Part shown: in pieces, positions 36,050 to 44,772 of the stretch | Numbering within the stretch: the first letter of the stretch is position 1 | How the letters are laid out: the number at the start of each line of letters is the position of its first letter | NCBI GenBank assembly: GCA_900762325.1 | Contig: CAAFGG010000036.1 | Location: 1-59,470, forward strand | Reading direction: 5' to 3' | Origin: an uncultured Collinsella sp. | Lineage (GTDB): Bacteria > Actinomycetota > Coriobacteriia > Coriobacteriales > Coriobacteriaceae | DNA length: 59,470 nt | The notes under the pieces: generated by a model | Databases searched by the model: none | What the model was told of the DNA's origin: nothing | The model's input: only the letters and a program-made list of their open reading frames with translations | Program-made: the position numbers and the translations under genes

Positions 36050-37764
36050 TGAGATTTATGAAGCCGTATCGGGGTTTGATTGCAGTCACGTTGCTGGCGC
36101 TGCTGATAGATAACGTCGGCACGCTGCTGGTGCCCACGATGTTGGCGAACATGGTTAACACCGGCATCACCACGGGCGATATCGACTACATTTTGCGCAA
36201 CGGCCTGTATATGCTTGTCGCAACCGGCATGGCCAGTGGCGGCACGGTATTGGGATGCTATTTTTCGGCCCGCCTGGCGGCAAATGTCGCCTGCGATATC
36301 CGCAACGCCGTCTATGACAAATCGCTCGAGCTGTCTGCCAGTGATTTTGAGCGTTTTGGCACGGGCTCGATGATCACGCGCTCGCTCAACGACATCAACG
36401 TGATCCAGCAGGCGATTCTGCAGACGATACAGCTTGTGCTGCCGGTGCCGTTCTTGGCCGTGGCGGGCATTGTCTTCGCTTGGTTTATCGACCCGGCCAT
36501 GGGTACGCTGCTGGGCGTGGTCGTTGCGATCGTGTTGGTGGCGGCGGTCATTACGGTCGCCAATGCGGCGCCGATCTTCATGCGCCTGCAGAGCTTTATC
36601 GACCGCATGAACGTGGTGCTGCGCGAGAACATCGTGGGCGTGCGCGTGATCCGCGCGTTTAACAAAGAACGCCACGAGGAGCAGCGTCTGGACGAGGTGT
36701 TTAGCGAGTACGCGGCCAACGCCATCAAGGTCAACCACCTGTTCGTGGGACTCGACAGCTCAAGCTTCTTTTTGATGAACATCGCCGAGGTGGCGGTGCT
36801 GTGGGTGGGCGGCAACCGCGTGGGCGTCCATGCCATGCAAATCGGCAGTATCTCGGCCGTGTTGGAGTACGCGATCATCATTCTGTTCTTTGTGATGACG
36901 GCGCAGATGGTGATCTTGACGCTGCCGCGTGCCGCGGCGTGCCTCAATCGTGCACAGCAGGTGCTCCAGATTGAGCCGAGCATTGTTGACGGCGGGCGCA
37001 CGCTGCAGCGGTGCGCGTCGCAGGATGACGATGCCGTTGCCGTGTTCGACCACATGTCGTTCCGTTTTAACGATGCTGACGAAGATACACTGCGCGATCT
37101 GAATTTTGCGTGCCGCCGCGGGCAGACAACCGCAATCGTGGGCTCGACCGGTTCGGGCAAATCGACGGTAGCCAAGCTCTTGCTGCGTTTCCACGACGCC
37201 ACGAAGGGTGCCATTCGTCTGGATGGCGTCGACCTGCGCGATCTTTCGCAAGACGAAATCCGCGGGCGCATTGCCTATGTGCCGCAGAAGGCGTGGCTGT
37301 TCTCGGGCACCGTGGCAAGTAATCTGCGCTTTGGCAACGAGGACGCGACCGAGACCGACATGCTTCACGCGCTTGAGGTTGCCCAGAGCACCTTTGTACT
37401 CGACCAACCGCAGGGGCTCGATACCCCGGTTGCCCAAGGCGGTACGAACTTTTCGGGCGGCCAGCGCCAGCGTTTGGCAATCGCCCGTGCGCTCATGAAG
37501 CATGCCGATCTATATATCTTCGATGACAGTTTTTCGGCCCTGGACTTTAAGACCGATGCCGCCCTGCGTCATGCGTTGCAAGACGAGACGCGTGACGCTG
37601 CGGTGCTCATCATCGCGCAGCGCATCTCGACGATCTTGCACGCCGACCAGATCGTCGTGCTCAAGGATGGCGAGGTTGTGGGTCTGGGCACGCATGGCGA
37701 GCTTATGGAAACCTGCGAGGTGTACCGCGCCATCGCGGAATCGCAGATGAAGGGAGGTGAGTAG
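36037..37764 (+). CDS. ABC exporter half (degenerate-site subunit)
   Basis: This 575-residue protein has six predicted membrane helices (about 15-310) and an ATPase domain with Walker A GSTGSGKST, signature FSGGQRQR and Walker B LYIFDDSFSALD. Asp replaces the catalytic Glu after Walker B. That is typical of the degenerate half of heterodimeric exporters such as BmrCD or TM287/288. The start GTG at 36037 has GAGGGGGA upstream and gives the family N-terminus MRLLMRFMKPYRG; ATG 36049, overlapping the marR stop, is the alternative. Substrate unknown, perhaps drugs or peptides. Confidence 0.9.
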   Translation: MRLLMRFMKPYRGLIAVTLLALLIDNVGTLLVPTMLANMVNTGITTGDIDYILRNGLYMLVATGMASGGTVLGCYFSARLAANVACDIRNAVYDKSLELSASDFERFGTGSMITRSLNDINVIQQAILQTIQLVLPVPFLAVAGIVFAWFIDPAMGTLLGVVVAIVLVAAVITVANAAPIFMRLQSFIDRMNVVLRENIVGVRVIRAFNKERHEEQRLDEVFSEYAANAIKVNHLFVGLDSSSFFLMNIAEVAVLWVGGNRVGVHAMQIGSISAVLEYAIIILFFVMTAQMVILTLPRAAACLNRAQQVLQIEPSIVDGGRTLQRCASQDDDAVAVFDHMSFRFNDADEDTLRDLNFACRRGQTTAIVGSTGSGKSTVAKLLLRFHDATKGAIRLDGVDLRDLSQDEIRGRIAYVPQKAWLFSGTVASNLRFGNEDATETDMLHALEVAQSTFVLDQPQGLDTPVAQGGTNFSGGQRQRLAIARALMKHADLYIFDDSFSALDFKTDAALRHALQDETRDAAVLIIAQRISTILHADQIVVLKDGEVVGLGTHGELMETCEVYRAIAESQMKGGE

Positions 37765-37765
37765 C

Positions 37766-39772
37766 ATGACCGAGGAGCTCAAGAAGCAGGGCGGCGTTGA
37801 TGACGCCGCTGCCGCGGGACTGGTCGAGGAAACGGCTGCCGCGTCGACCGAGCTGGATGACGCTGCCAAGGCTGCAGCCGAGCGCGAAGCTCGCCGCCAA
37901 GCGCTCTACGAGGAAAACGAACGTGCCGAGGACGAGCGCGCCCGCGCCGAGGCAGAGCGTATGCGCGACGTGGACGACGAAGACGAGGACGAGACGCCTC
38001 GGGATACCTGGGCGACGGTGCGCCGCCTGTGGAGTGAGGCTGCCGGCGACCATTGGCGCTTCTATATCGTGTTCGCGAGCATTGTGTTCTATGTCATCTT
38101 TAACACTGCCGCGCCGGCATATAGCGCCCGCGTGATCGATGAGCTGTGGGGCCACATTCAGGTAGCGTTTGTCAACAACGCCACCTTCAGCATCACCTGG
38201 GAGAACTGCGGCAGGACTATCTTCATCTACTTTTTGATTTGGACGGCAGCCGCCTCGTTCTATGCGCTGCAGAGCTTTTTGATGTCGAGCGTTGCCGAGC
38301 GCCTTAACCTGCGTCTGCGCAACCGTATCGCGCAAAAGCTCAACCGTCTGCCGCTCTCCTATTTTGATGCGCACCGCCCCGGCGAAGTGGTCAGCCGCGC
38401 GACCAACGACCTGGATAAGATGTCCGAGAGCATGCAGCGCGGCCTGTTGCAGCTGCTGGTGTCAATCGGTACGGTATTGGGTGCCGTGGGCGTGATGTTT
38501 GTGTTTAGCGTGCCGCTTACGCTGGTGTTTTTGTTCTTTACGGCAATATCGCTGCTCATGACCAAAGTGGTCTCGGCGCGCACGCATGCCGTAACGGGCG
38601 AGCGCCAGGAGTGGGTGTCCAAGATCACGAGCGCGGTCGAGGAGGGCTACTCGGGCCGTCTGGTAATCCGCGCGTTTAATCGCGAGCACCAGAGCTCTGC
38701 CGAAGTGCACGAGGCGTCCGCCGAGCTGGCACGTGTGAGCACCAAGGCCGACTTTATGATCAATGCCGTTGGTCCCGCGGTGCGTTTTATTGGACGCCTG
38801 GCTCAAATTGTGATTGCGCTGGTGGGCTGCAGCATGCTGGTAGCCGGCCACATGACCGTTGGTGTGTTCCAGGCGTTCTTCCAGTTTATTTACGAAGCGT
38901 CCGAGCCCATGACGCAGCTGTCGTTTACCTTTAACTCGCTGCAGAGCGCGCTGGCGAGCGCGGAGCGCGTGTTCGACCTGCTCGATGAGCCCGAGATGGT
39001 AGCCGATCCGCTGCCGGGTGACGCCGCCAAGCTGCCGGGCCGCGTAGAGGGCCGTGTTGCCTTTGAGCATGTGCGCTTTGGGTATACGCCCGAAAAGCCG
39101 CTCATGCGCGACGTCTCGTTTACCGCCGAGCCGGGCCAGAAGATTGCCGTGGTGGGCACTACGGGCGCGGGCAAAACCACGCTCATCAACCTGCTCATGC
39201 GCTTTTACGAGATCGACGGCGGCCGCATTACGCTCGACGGTGTGGATACGCGCCTCATGAACCGCGGCGAGCTACGTCAGCAGTTTGGCATGGTGCTGCA
39301 GGACGCCTGGCTGTTTGACGGCACGATTGCCGAAAACATCGCTTACGGCTGCCCCGAGGCAACGCGCGACGAAATTGTGGCCGCCGCTCGTGCCGCGCAG
39401 GTCGACTTCTTTGTGCGCACCATGCCGCAGGGCTACGACACGCGCGTGGCCAACGATGCCGAGAGCATCAGCCAGGGCCAGCGTCAGCTGCTGACCATCG
39501 CACGCGTGCTGCTCAACAACCCGGCGATTCTCATCCTGGACGAGGCGACCTCAAGCGTGGATACGCGTACCGAGCTTGCCATCGGTCGTGCCATGGACGC
39601 GCTCATGCGCGGGCGCACGAGCTTTGTGATCGCACATCGCCTGTCGACGATCGTGGATGCCGACCTGATCCTGGTCATGGACCACGGCAACATTATCGAG
39701 CAGGGTACGCATAAGGAGCTGCTCGCAGCCGAGGGTGCCTACGCCGACCTCTATCTGAGCCAGTTCGCCTAA
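37766..39772 (+). CDS. ABC exporter half (catalytic-site subunit)
   Basis: This 668-residue partner has a ~90-residue charged Ala/Glu-rich cytoplasmic extension, six membrane helices and an ATPase domain with Walker A GTTGAGKTT and Walker B AILILDEATSSVD (catalytic Glu intact). Its ABC signature is altered (SISQGQRQ for LSGGQ). Together with the upstream half this gives one working and one degenerate ATP site, the rule for heterodimeric exporters. The start at 37766 is 1 base after the upstream stop; AGGGAGG lies within the end of the first gene. Confidence 0.92.
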   Translation: MTEELKKQGGVDDAAAAGLVEETAAASTELDDAAKAAAEREARRQALYEENERAEDERARAEAERMRDVDDEDEDETPRDTWATVRRLWSEAAGDHWRFYIVFASIVFYVIFNTAAPAYSARVIDELWGHIQVAFVNNATFSITWENCGRTIFIYFLIWTAAASFYALQSFLMSSVAERLNLRLRNRIAQKLNRLPLSYFDAHRPGEVVSRATNDLDKMSESMQRGLLQLLVSIGTVLGAVGVMFVFSVPLTLVFLFFTAISLLMTKVVSARTHAVTGERQEWVSKITSAVEEGYSGRLVIRAFNREHQSSAEVHEASAELARVSTKADFMINAVGPAVRFIGRLAQIVIALVGCSMLVAGHMTVGVFQAFFQFIYEASEPMTQLSFTFNSLQSALASAERVFDLLDEPEMVADPLPGDAAKLPGRVEGRVAFEHVRFGYTPEKPLMRDVSFTAEPGQKIAVVGTTGAGKTTLINLLMRFYEIDGGRITLDGVDTRLMNRGELRQQFGMVLQDAWLFDGTIAENIAYGCPEATRDEIVAAARAAQVDFFVRTMPQGYDTRVANDAESISQGQRQLLTIARVLLNNPAILILDEATSSVDTRTELAIGRAMDALMRGRTSFVIAHRLSTIVDADLILVMDHGNIIEQGTHKELLAAEGAYADLYLSQFA

Positions 39773-39809
39773 GGTGGCAAGGGGGCAGCCTCTTTGTCAC
39801 ATCGAAAAG

Positions 39810-39846
39810 AAGGCGCGCCGGGGATGAACTCCCTGGTGCGCCTTTT
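39810..39846. terminator. Bidirectional terminator
   Basis: A ~14-bp stem with two wobble pairs (39810-39823 with about 39831-39844), followed by TTTT. It lies between the convergent exporter and cysE genes. Confidence 0.8.
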
Positions 39847-39883
39847 GCGTTGATGCCGATGCCGTTTTGTGTCGCTTGCGTTC

Positions 39884-40588
39884 CTAGCGTTCGTCCACGA
39901 GCTTTGCGACGAGGGCTTTGAGCTCGGCCACCTCTCGCTCGAGTTCCTTGACGCGGCGGGCGTTCTCGGTGATGCCCTGGCGGTTGAGGGCACTCTGCTC
40001 GGCGGCGTCATCGGGCATGTACTCGCGATGCTGCTTGGCGTCGAAACTCTCCTCGAACACACGGCAGCCGTTGCGCTTGATGATGCGTCCCGGCACGCCC
40101 ACGACGGTGCAGTTGTCGGGCACGTCCTTGACGACAACCGAGTTGCCGCCGATTTTGACGTTGTTGCCGATGCGAATGTTGCCGAGCACCTTGGCGCCCG
40201 TGCCCACGGTGACGTTGTTGCCCAGGGTGGGGTGGCGCTTGCCGGTCTCGTTGCCGGTGCCTCCGAGCGTGACGCCCTGATAGAGCACGCAGTTGTCGCC
40301 CACAATGGTGGTCTCGCCGATGACGACGCCCATGGCGTGGTCGATAAAGAAGTGCTTGCCGATCTGTGCGGCGGGATGAATCTCGACGCCGGTGATATGA
40401 CGGGTGATTTGCGAGAGCACGCGGGCGAGCGAGCGATGTCCATGCTCCCACAGCCAGTGCTCGGGCACGTGGTTCCACTTGGCGTGCAGGCCAGGATAGG
40501 AAAGGAAGATGACCAGACCGTTTTGCGCGGCGGGGTCCTGCGCTTGGACGGTCTTGATGTCCTCGCGAATGGTATTGATAAAGCTCAC
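39884..40588 (-). CDS. cysE: Serine O-acetyltransferase
   Basis: This 234-residue enzyme makes O-acetylserine for cysteine synthesis. The left-handed beta-helix hexapeptide region runs from VEIHPAAQIGKHFFIDHAMG through GETTIVGDNCVLYQGVTLGG to VGTGAKVLGNIRIGNNVKIG. Conserved His and Gly of the active site are present. The C-terminus carries an extra ~25-residue heptad-like coiled coil (VKELEREVAELKALVAKL). The start is the GTG at 40588, with AAGGGAGG upstream. Confidence 0.93.
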   Translation of the reverse strand: MSFINTIREDIKTVQAQDPAAQNGLVIFLSYPGLHAKWNHVPEHWLWEHGHRSLARVLSQITRHITGVEIHPAAQIGKHFFIDHAMGVVIGETTIVGDNCVLYQGVTLGGTGNETGKRHPTLGNNVTVGTGAKVLGNIRIGNNVKIGGNSVVVKDVPDNCTVVGVPGRIIKRNGCRVFEESFDAKQHREYMPDDAAEQSALNRQGITENARRVKELEREVAELKALVAKLVDER

Positions 40589-40811
40589 CGGCCGCCCTCC
40601 CTTAGCGCCATGGCAATGCGATTCAATAAAGTATAGCGATTCGCTAGGGATTAGGAAGGACAATCTTGGCGGCATTGCGCGACAGGTGTCAGTTATGCAA
40701 ACTTGCTGGTAATGGAGTCATGCTTTTGTGGGGTTGCGCACGAGGGGACGCCGCAACCGTATACTGGTCAACTTGGACGTATCCGCGCCCACAACTGAGA
40801 GGTTTTACTTC

Positions 40812-41459
40812 ATGGGTTTCATTAATTTTATCGCCGAGCTGCTCAAAGACCCGCGCACCGCGATTGCCAGCTGGATCGCCGCCGGCCCGCTTATGGCCTA
40901 CGGCTGCGTGTTCCTGATCATCTTTATCGAGACGGGCGTGGTGTTCTTCCCGTTCCTTCCCGGTGATTCGCTGCTGTTCGCCTCGGGTTTCTTTGCCCAC
41001 AATGGCGGCTTTAACATTGTGGCGCTTCTGGCCACCGCGTGGACCGCCGCCATTTTGGGCGATCAGTGCAACTTTATGATTGGTCACTTCTTTGGCAAAA
41101 AGATCATCGCCTCGGGCAAGGTAAAGGCCATGACGCCCGAGCGCATTAAAAAGTCCGAGGACTTCTTGGACAAGTGGGGCCACCTGGCCATCTTCCTGGG
41201 CCGCTTCTTTCCGTTTATCCGCACCTTCGTGCCCTTTATCGCCGGCATGGGCGGCATGCACTGGCGCAACTTTGTCATCTTTAACGTGCTGGGCGGCATT
41301 ACCTGGTCGACGCTCTTTACACTGCTGGGCTACTTCTTTGGAGGCATCCCCTTTGTGCAGGAGCACTTTGAGCTGCTAATCGTTGGCATCGTTGCCGTGT
41401 CGATCATCCCGACCGTGGTCGGTCTGGTTAAGGCTAAGCTCGGTAAAAAGAATGCCTAG
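40812..41459 (+). CDS. DedA-family membrane protein
   Basis: This 215-residue protein of the DedA/VTT superfamily has five to six hydrophobic segments and the motifs FPFLPGDSLLF, GDQCNFMIGHFFGKK and FLGRFFPFIRTFVPFIAGMGGM. Family members act in membrane homeostasis; some are undecaprenyl-phosphate or phospholipid flippases. The start at 40812 is supported by GAGAGG upstream. Single gene with its own terminator. Confidence 0.92.
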   Translation: MGFINFIAELLKDPRTAIASWIAAGPLMAYGCVFLIIFIETGVVFFPFLPGDSLLFASGFFAHNGGFNIVALLATAWTAAILGDQCNFMIGHFFGKKIIASGKVKAMTPERIKKSEDFLDKWGHLAIFLGRFFPFIRTFVPFIAGMGGMHWRNFVIFNVLGGITWSTLFTLLGYFFGGIPFVQEHFELLIVGIVAVSIIPTVVGLVKAKLGKKNA

Positions 41460-41487
41460 TCCGAGCTTGTTTTCGGACGTTAATTCC

Positions 41488-41521
41488 AAGGCCCGTCATC
41501 GGATTCGATGGCGGGCCTTTT
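41488..41521 (+). terminator. Terminator after dedA
   Basis: A 14-bp stem with one wobble (41488-41501 with 41506-41519) and a TTTT tail. Confidence 0.85.
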
Positions 41522-41543
41522 GTGTTGAAGGCAAATGAAAATA

Positions 41544-41595
41544 CTTTACTTAGTTAAAGAAAAACGTTTTATCCAGGGCGCGCGGGGAGTACAAT
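41544..41595 (+). promoter_or_regulatory. ilvE control region with shared operator
   Basis: CTTTACTTAGTTAAAG (41544-41559) matches 14 of 16 bases of the palindrome downstream of the amino-acid transporter promoter (CTTTACTTAACTAAAG, 10880-10895). A possible -10 box TACAAT lies at 41590-41595, placing the site about 30-45 bases upstream of it. A leader of about 150 bases separates this from the ilvE start. Confidence 0.5.
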
Positions 41596-41748
41596 CACCT
41601 GCATGCGAATCGACGCGCCATCGGCTTTGATGCCGTTCGCGTGTCCCGTCCGGCTCTACGCTCCGGGCGTGCGACGTTGCGACGCGGTCGGCCTCGGTCC
41701 TTGCGTGCGAGTTCGCGAGTATGCAACTGTGTATGTAAGGAGCGACAT

Positions 41749-42801
41749 ATGACTGTCGAGAAGAAGGATATCGATTGGGGTAGCCTCGGCTTTGGCTACA
41801 TGAAGACCGATTACAGCTACGAGGCTCATTGGAAGGATGGCGAGTGGGACGAGGGTGGCCTGACCACCGACCACACCCTGCATGTCTCCGAGTGCGGCGG
41901 CATCTTCCATTACTGCCAGGAGGTCTTTGAGGGCCTGAAGGCCTACACCGCCGAGGACGGCAGCATCGTCTGCTTCCGTCCCGACATGAACGCCGAGCGT
42001 ATGTACAACTCTGCGCAGCGCCTCGAGATGCCCCCGTTCCCCAAGGACAAGTTCGTTGAGGCCGTCAAGCAGGTCGTGTCTGCCAACGCCGCCTGGGTTC
42101 CGCCTTTCGGCTCCGGTGCGACCCTGTACGTACGTCCGTTTATGATCGGCTCCGGTGACGTGATCGGCGTGGCTCCCGCTCCTGAGTACACGTTCCGCAT
42201 TCTCGTGACCCCGGTCGGTCCGTACTTTAAGGGTGGCCTTAAGCCCGTCAAGCTGCGCGTTTCCGAGTACGACCGCGCCGCACCGCACGGCACCGGCAAC
42301 ATCAAGGCCGGCCTCAACTACGCCATGTCCCTCAAGCCCACGATGGAGGCCCATCGCGAGGGCTATGCCGAGAACCTGTATCTCGACTCCGAGTCCCGCA
42401 CCTATGTCGAGGAGACCGGTGGCGCCAACGTCCTGTTCGTGAAGGAGGATGGCACCCTCGTCGTTCCCCAGTCGCACACCGACTCCATCCTGCCCTCCAT
42501 CACCCGTCGTTCGCTCGTTCAGGTCGCTCAGGACCTGGGCATGACCGTTGACCAGCGTCCCGTCGAGTGGGCCGAGGTCAAGGCCGGTACCTTTGTCGAG
42601 TGCGGCCTGTGCGGTACCGCTGCTGTCATCTCCCCGGTTGGCGAGATCGACAACAAGGTTTACGGCGCCGACGAGACCGTGACCTTCCCGGCTGGCTACA
42701 CCGAGATCGGCCCTGTGATGAAGAAGCTCCGCGAGACCCTGACCGGTATCCAGTCCGGTGCTGTCGAGGATAAGCACAACTGGGTCTATACCGTCGCGTA
42801 A
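41749..42801 (+). CDS. ilvE: Branched-chain amino-acid aminotransferase
   Basis: This 350-residue class IV PLP aminotransferase makes or degrades Leu, Ile and Val. The PLP lysine is K186 in GTGNIKAGLNYAMSL. The typical IFHYCQEVFEGLKAY, VRPFMIGSG and YVEETGGANVLF blocks are present. Length fits the longer BCAT group. The start at 41749 follows AAGGAG; the longer frame from 41641 lies in the leader. Confidence 0.95.
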   Translation: MTVEKKDIDWGSLGFGYMKTDYSYEAHWKDGEWDEGGLTTDHTLHVSECGGIFHYCQEVFEGLKAYTAEDGSIVCFRPDMNAERMYNSAQRLEMPPFPKDKFVEAVKQVVSANAAWVPPFGSGATLYVRPFMIGSGDVIGVAPAPEYTFRILVTPVGPYFKGGLKPVKLRVSEYDRAAPHGTGNIKAGLNYAMSLKPTMEAHREGYAENLYLDSESRTYVEETGGANVLFVKEDGTLVVPQSHTDSILPSITRRSLVQVAQDLGMTVDQRPVEWAEVKAGTFVECGLCGTAAVISPVGEIDNKVYGADETVTFPAGYTEIGPVMKKLRETLTGIQSGAVEDKHNWVYTVA

Positions 42802-42830
42802 GCTGCCATAGCTGTTCGGCCCGAGGGTGA

Positions 42831-42929
42831 CCTTCCTTTCCGGCGCGTCCTCGGACATGAAAGAACCTCCGCTGCGCACTTCGTGCGGCGGAGGTTCTTT
42901 CGTCCTGCGGAGTGCGCCGGAAAGGAAGG
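42831..42929. repeat. Nested long hairpins after ilvE
   Basis: The outer stem is a perfect 16 bp (42831-42846 with 42914-42929). The inner stem is a perfect 14 bp (42859-42872 with 42888-42901), capped by a CGCAC/GTGCG hairpin. The weak T-rich stretch that follows (CGCTTTTGTTTTG) would allow a terminator function. The total size is larger than a normal terminator. Confidence 0.7.
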
Positions 42930-42937
42930 CCGCGCTT

Positions 42938-43206
42938 TTGTTTTGGGTCGAGCCATGTGGGGGGTGGTGGCGACGTGCATTTTTGCGAGTATTCTGCAAT
43001 CGAAGGGCCCTGCATACCGACCTCGGGCAAAAAATCGGGATTTCTCGATGTTTTTTACGAATGATGGGCGGGGTTATGGGCTGGCAGCGTTTGATTTGCA
43101 GGGATATTCGCGGTCTTTGGCATTTATCGTGGCGCCCGAAGCTCTTGGTTATGTTGAATACTCCTGAAAATGCACGGCGCTTAGAGGGGGACCTTCGCGA
43201 AAAAGG
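42938..43206. other. Gene-free stretch between ilvE and lemA
   Basis: This stretch, after the nested hairpins, has no credible gene. It is less GC-rich than the flanks (runs such as CAAAAAATCGGGATTTC near 43028). Short frames cross it without ribosome sites. I see no further structure until the terminator at 43207. Confidence 0.4.
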
Positions 43207-43245
43207 AAACCGCCCCGTCGAAGTATACATTCGACGGGGCGGTTT
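43207..43245 (-). terminator. Terminator of the lemA gene
   Basis: A perfect 15-bp stem (43207-43221 with 43231-43245) with a 9-base loop; AAAGG on its left gives a T-rich tail when transcribed leftward from lemA. Confidence 0.85.
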
Positions 43246-43281
43246 ATGCATTTGGCCGATTAAGGATGCGCTGCCAAACTA

Positions 43282-43833
43282 CTAGAACTTGACGGTCGGG
43301 GCCTGGCGGGCTGCTTCGGCGGCCTCGAAGCCCTGGCGCTCCTTAAACTGGAAGATGCCGGCAAAGATGACAGCCGGGAACGTCTGAATGGCGTTATTGT
43401 AGCTGAGCACGCAGTCGTTGTAGCTCTGGCGTGCGTAGCTAATCTTGTTCTCGGTATCCTCGAGCGATGCCTGCAGCTGCGTAAAGTTGGTGTTTGCCTT
43501 AAGATCGGGATAGGCCTCGGCTACGGCGAAGAGCTGACGCAGCGCACCGGTCAGCACGTTGTCGGCTTCCATCTTGGCCTCGGGCGTGGTGGCCTTGACG
43601 GCGGTGTTACGCGCGCTGATCACGGCGGAGAGCGTCTCCTGCTCGTGCTTGGCGTAGCCCTTGACAGTCTCGACCAGGTTGGGGATCAGGTCGTTGCGGC
43701 GCTGCAGCTGCGTATCGATGTTCTGCCAGGCGTTATCGATGCGGTTACGCTTGGTGACCATGTTGTTGTAGATGCCGGCGATGGCGCAGACAATCACAAT
43801 GACAACAACGATGCCGATGATGACGGTAATCAT
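43282..43833 (-). CDS. LemA-family membrane protein
   Basis: This 183-residue protein has one N-terminal membrane helix (about 2-24, IIGIVVVIVIVCAIAGIY) then a long helical domain with the family motif NRIDNAWQNIDTQLQRRNDL, quoted at residues 31-50, and NDCVLSYNNAIQTFP near the end. LemA proteins are common in bacteria, with no agreed function; some belong to membrane-stress or two-component contexts. The start at 43833 follows GGAGAC. It is divergent from the TetR gene. Confidence 0.92.
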   Translation of the reverse strand: MITVIIGIVVVIVIVCAIAGIYNNMVTKRNRIDNAWQNIDTQLQRRNDLIPNLVETVKGYAKHEQETLSAVISARNTAVKATTPEAKMEADNVLTGALRQLFAVAEAYPDLKANTNFTQLQASLEDTENKISYARQSYNDCVLSYNNAIQTFPAVIFAGIFQFKERQGFEAAEAARQAPTVKF

Positions 43834-44032
43834 GATGTCTCCGTTTCGAATGGCCGCGGCGGCATGCGCCAGCTGCCGTTGGTATAACGCTACTAGTATA
43901 CCCGCAACGTTTTGCCGTGCCGAACTTTCCGGCAAGCGTTATGTTTTCGGCGGGGTCGGCACCGGGGCAAAGCGCGCGAGGTACAGGTGTAAGATATGCG
44001 ACAGATTGACGAGTGTTGTCTTTGCCCTGAGG

Positions 44033-44629
44033 ATGGCGATACCAGTGGACCTTCGCATTAAGAAAACCTACCGCGCCCTGTTCGATGCCTTCACCGAGCT
44101 TCTCGAGGAGCATCGTTTTGAGGACCTGACGGTTGCCATGCTGTGCGACCGCGCCATGATTCGCCGCACGACGTTCTACAAGCACTTTCGCGACAAGAAC
44201 GATTACTTTGCCTTTTATATCGATGAGCTCATGTCGGGCTTGCCGCAAAAACAGCCCGATGAGGCCGGCGCGGTATCTGCCGAGGACGTGCGCGCGCTTC
44301 GGCACGCGATTTTGGACGATGCTATGGATTTGATTCTGACGCACGAGCGGCTCATGGATAACATTTTGGCAAGCAGCATGTCGGGCATGTTGACCAACGT
44401 TATTTGCGACCGCATTGCTCGCTCCATCCGCGAGCGTGTGATGAACGTGCTTGCCGAGGATGCCCTGGCCCCCGTGTCACTCGAGACGACGTCTGAGTTT
44501 GTCGCCGGCGGTATTATTCGACTTTTCACGATATGGTGGGAATCGGGCCACGATCTTGAGCGTCGACCTGAGATAGCCGACGTGGTCGATGCACTGTTTG
44601 AGCGGACCATGACACCGGTGAATCACTAA
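44033..44629 (+). CDS. TetR/AcrR-family transcriptional regulator
   Basis: This ~198-residue regulator has an N-terminal helix-turn-helix (FEDLTVAMLCDRAMIRRTTF, then YKHFRDKNDYF) and a divergent helical ligand domain. The start is uncertain: ATG 44033 lies directly on GAGG, while GTG 44045 has GAGGA 11 bases upstream. It is divergent from lemA across about 200 bases, so it may control lemA or itself. No transporter or enzyme gene follows in the same direction before the tRNA. Confidence 0.82.
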   Translation: MAIPVDLRIKKTYRALFDAFTELLEEHRFEDLTVAMLCDRAMIRRTTFYKHFRDKNDYFAFYIDELMSGLPQKQPDEAGAVSAEDVRALRHAILDDAMDLILTHERLMDNILASSMSGMLTNVICDRIARSIRERVMNVLAEDALAPVSLETTSEFVAGGIIRLFTIWWESGHDLERRPEIADVVDALFERTMTPVNH

Positions 44630-44631
44630 AG

Positions 44632-44721
44632 TGGCGGAGAGAGGGGGATTCGAACCCCCGGAACGCTCTCGCGCTCAACGGTTTTCAAGACCGCCGCATT
44701 CAACCGCTCTGCCATCTCTCC
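44632..44721 (-). tRNA. tRNA-Ser (anticodon UGA)
   Basis: The 90-base gene on the minus strand folds as a serine tRNA: acceptor GGAGAGA with TCTCTCC, anticodon loop CTTGAAA (anticodon TGA), a long variable arm and GGTTCGAATCC in the T arm. CCA is encoded at the 3' end. It ends 2 bases beyond the stop of the convergent TetR gene. Confidence 0.96.
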
Positions 44722-44772
44722 GTGAGTCGTAATGATAGCATCGTTTTGAATTTGCAACAGGGAAGGCGAACG

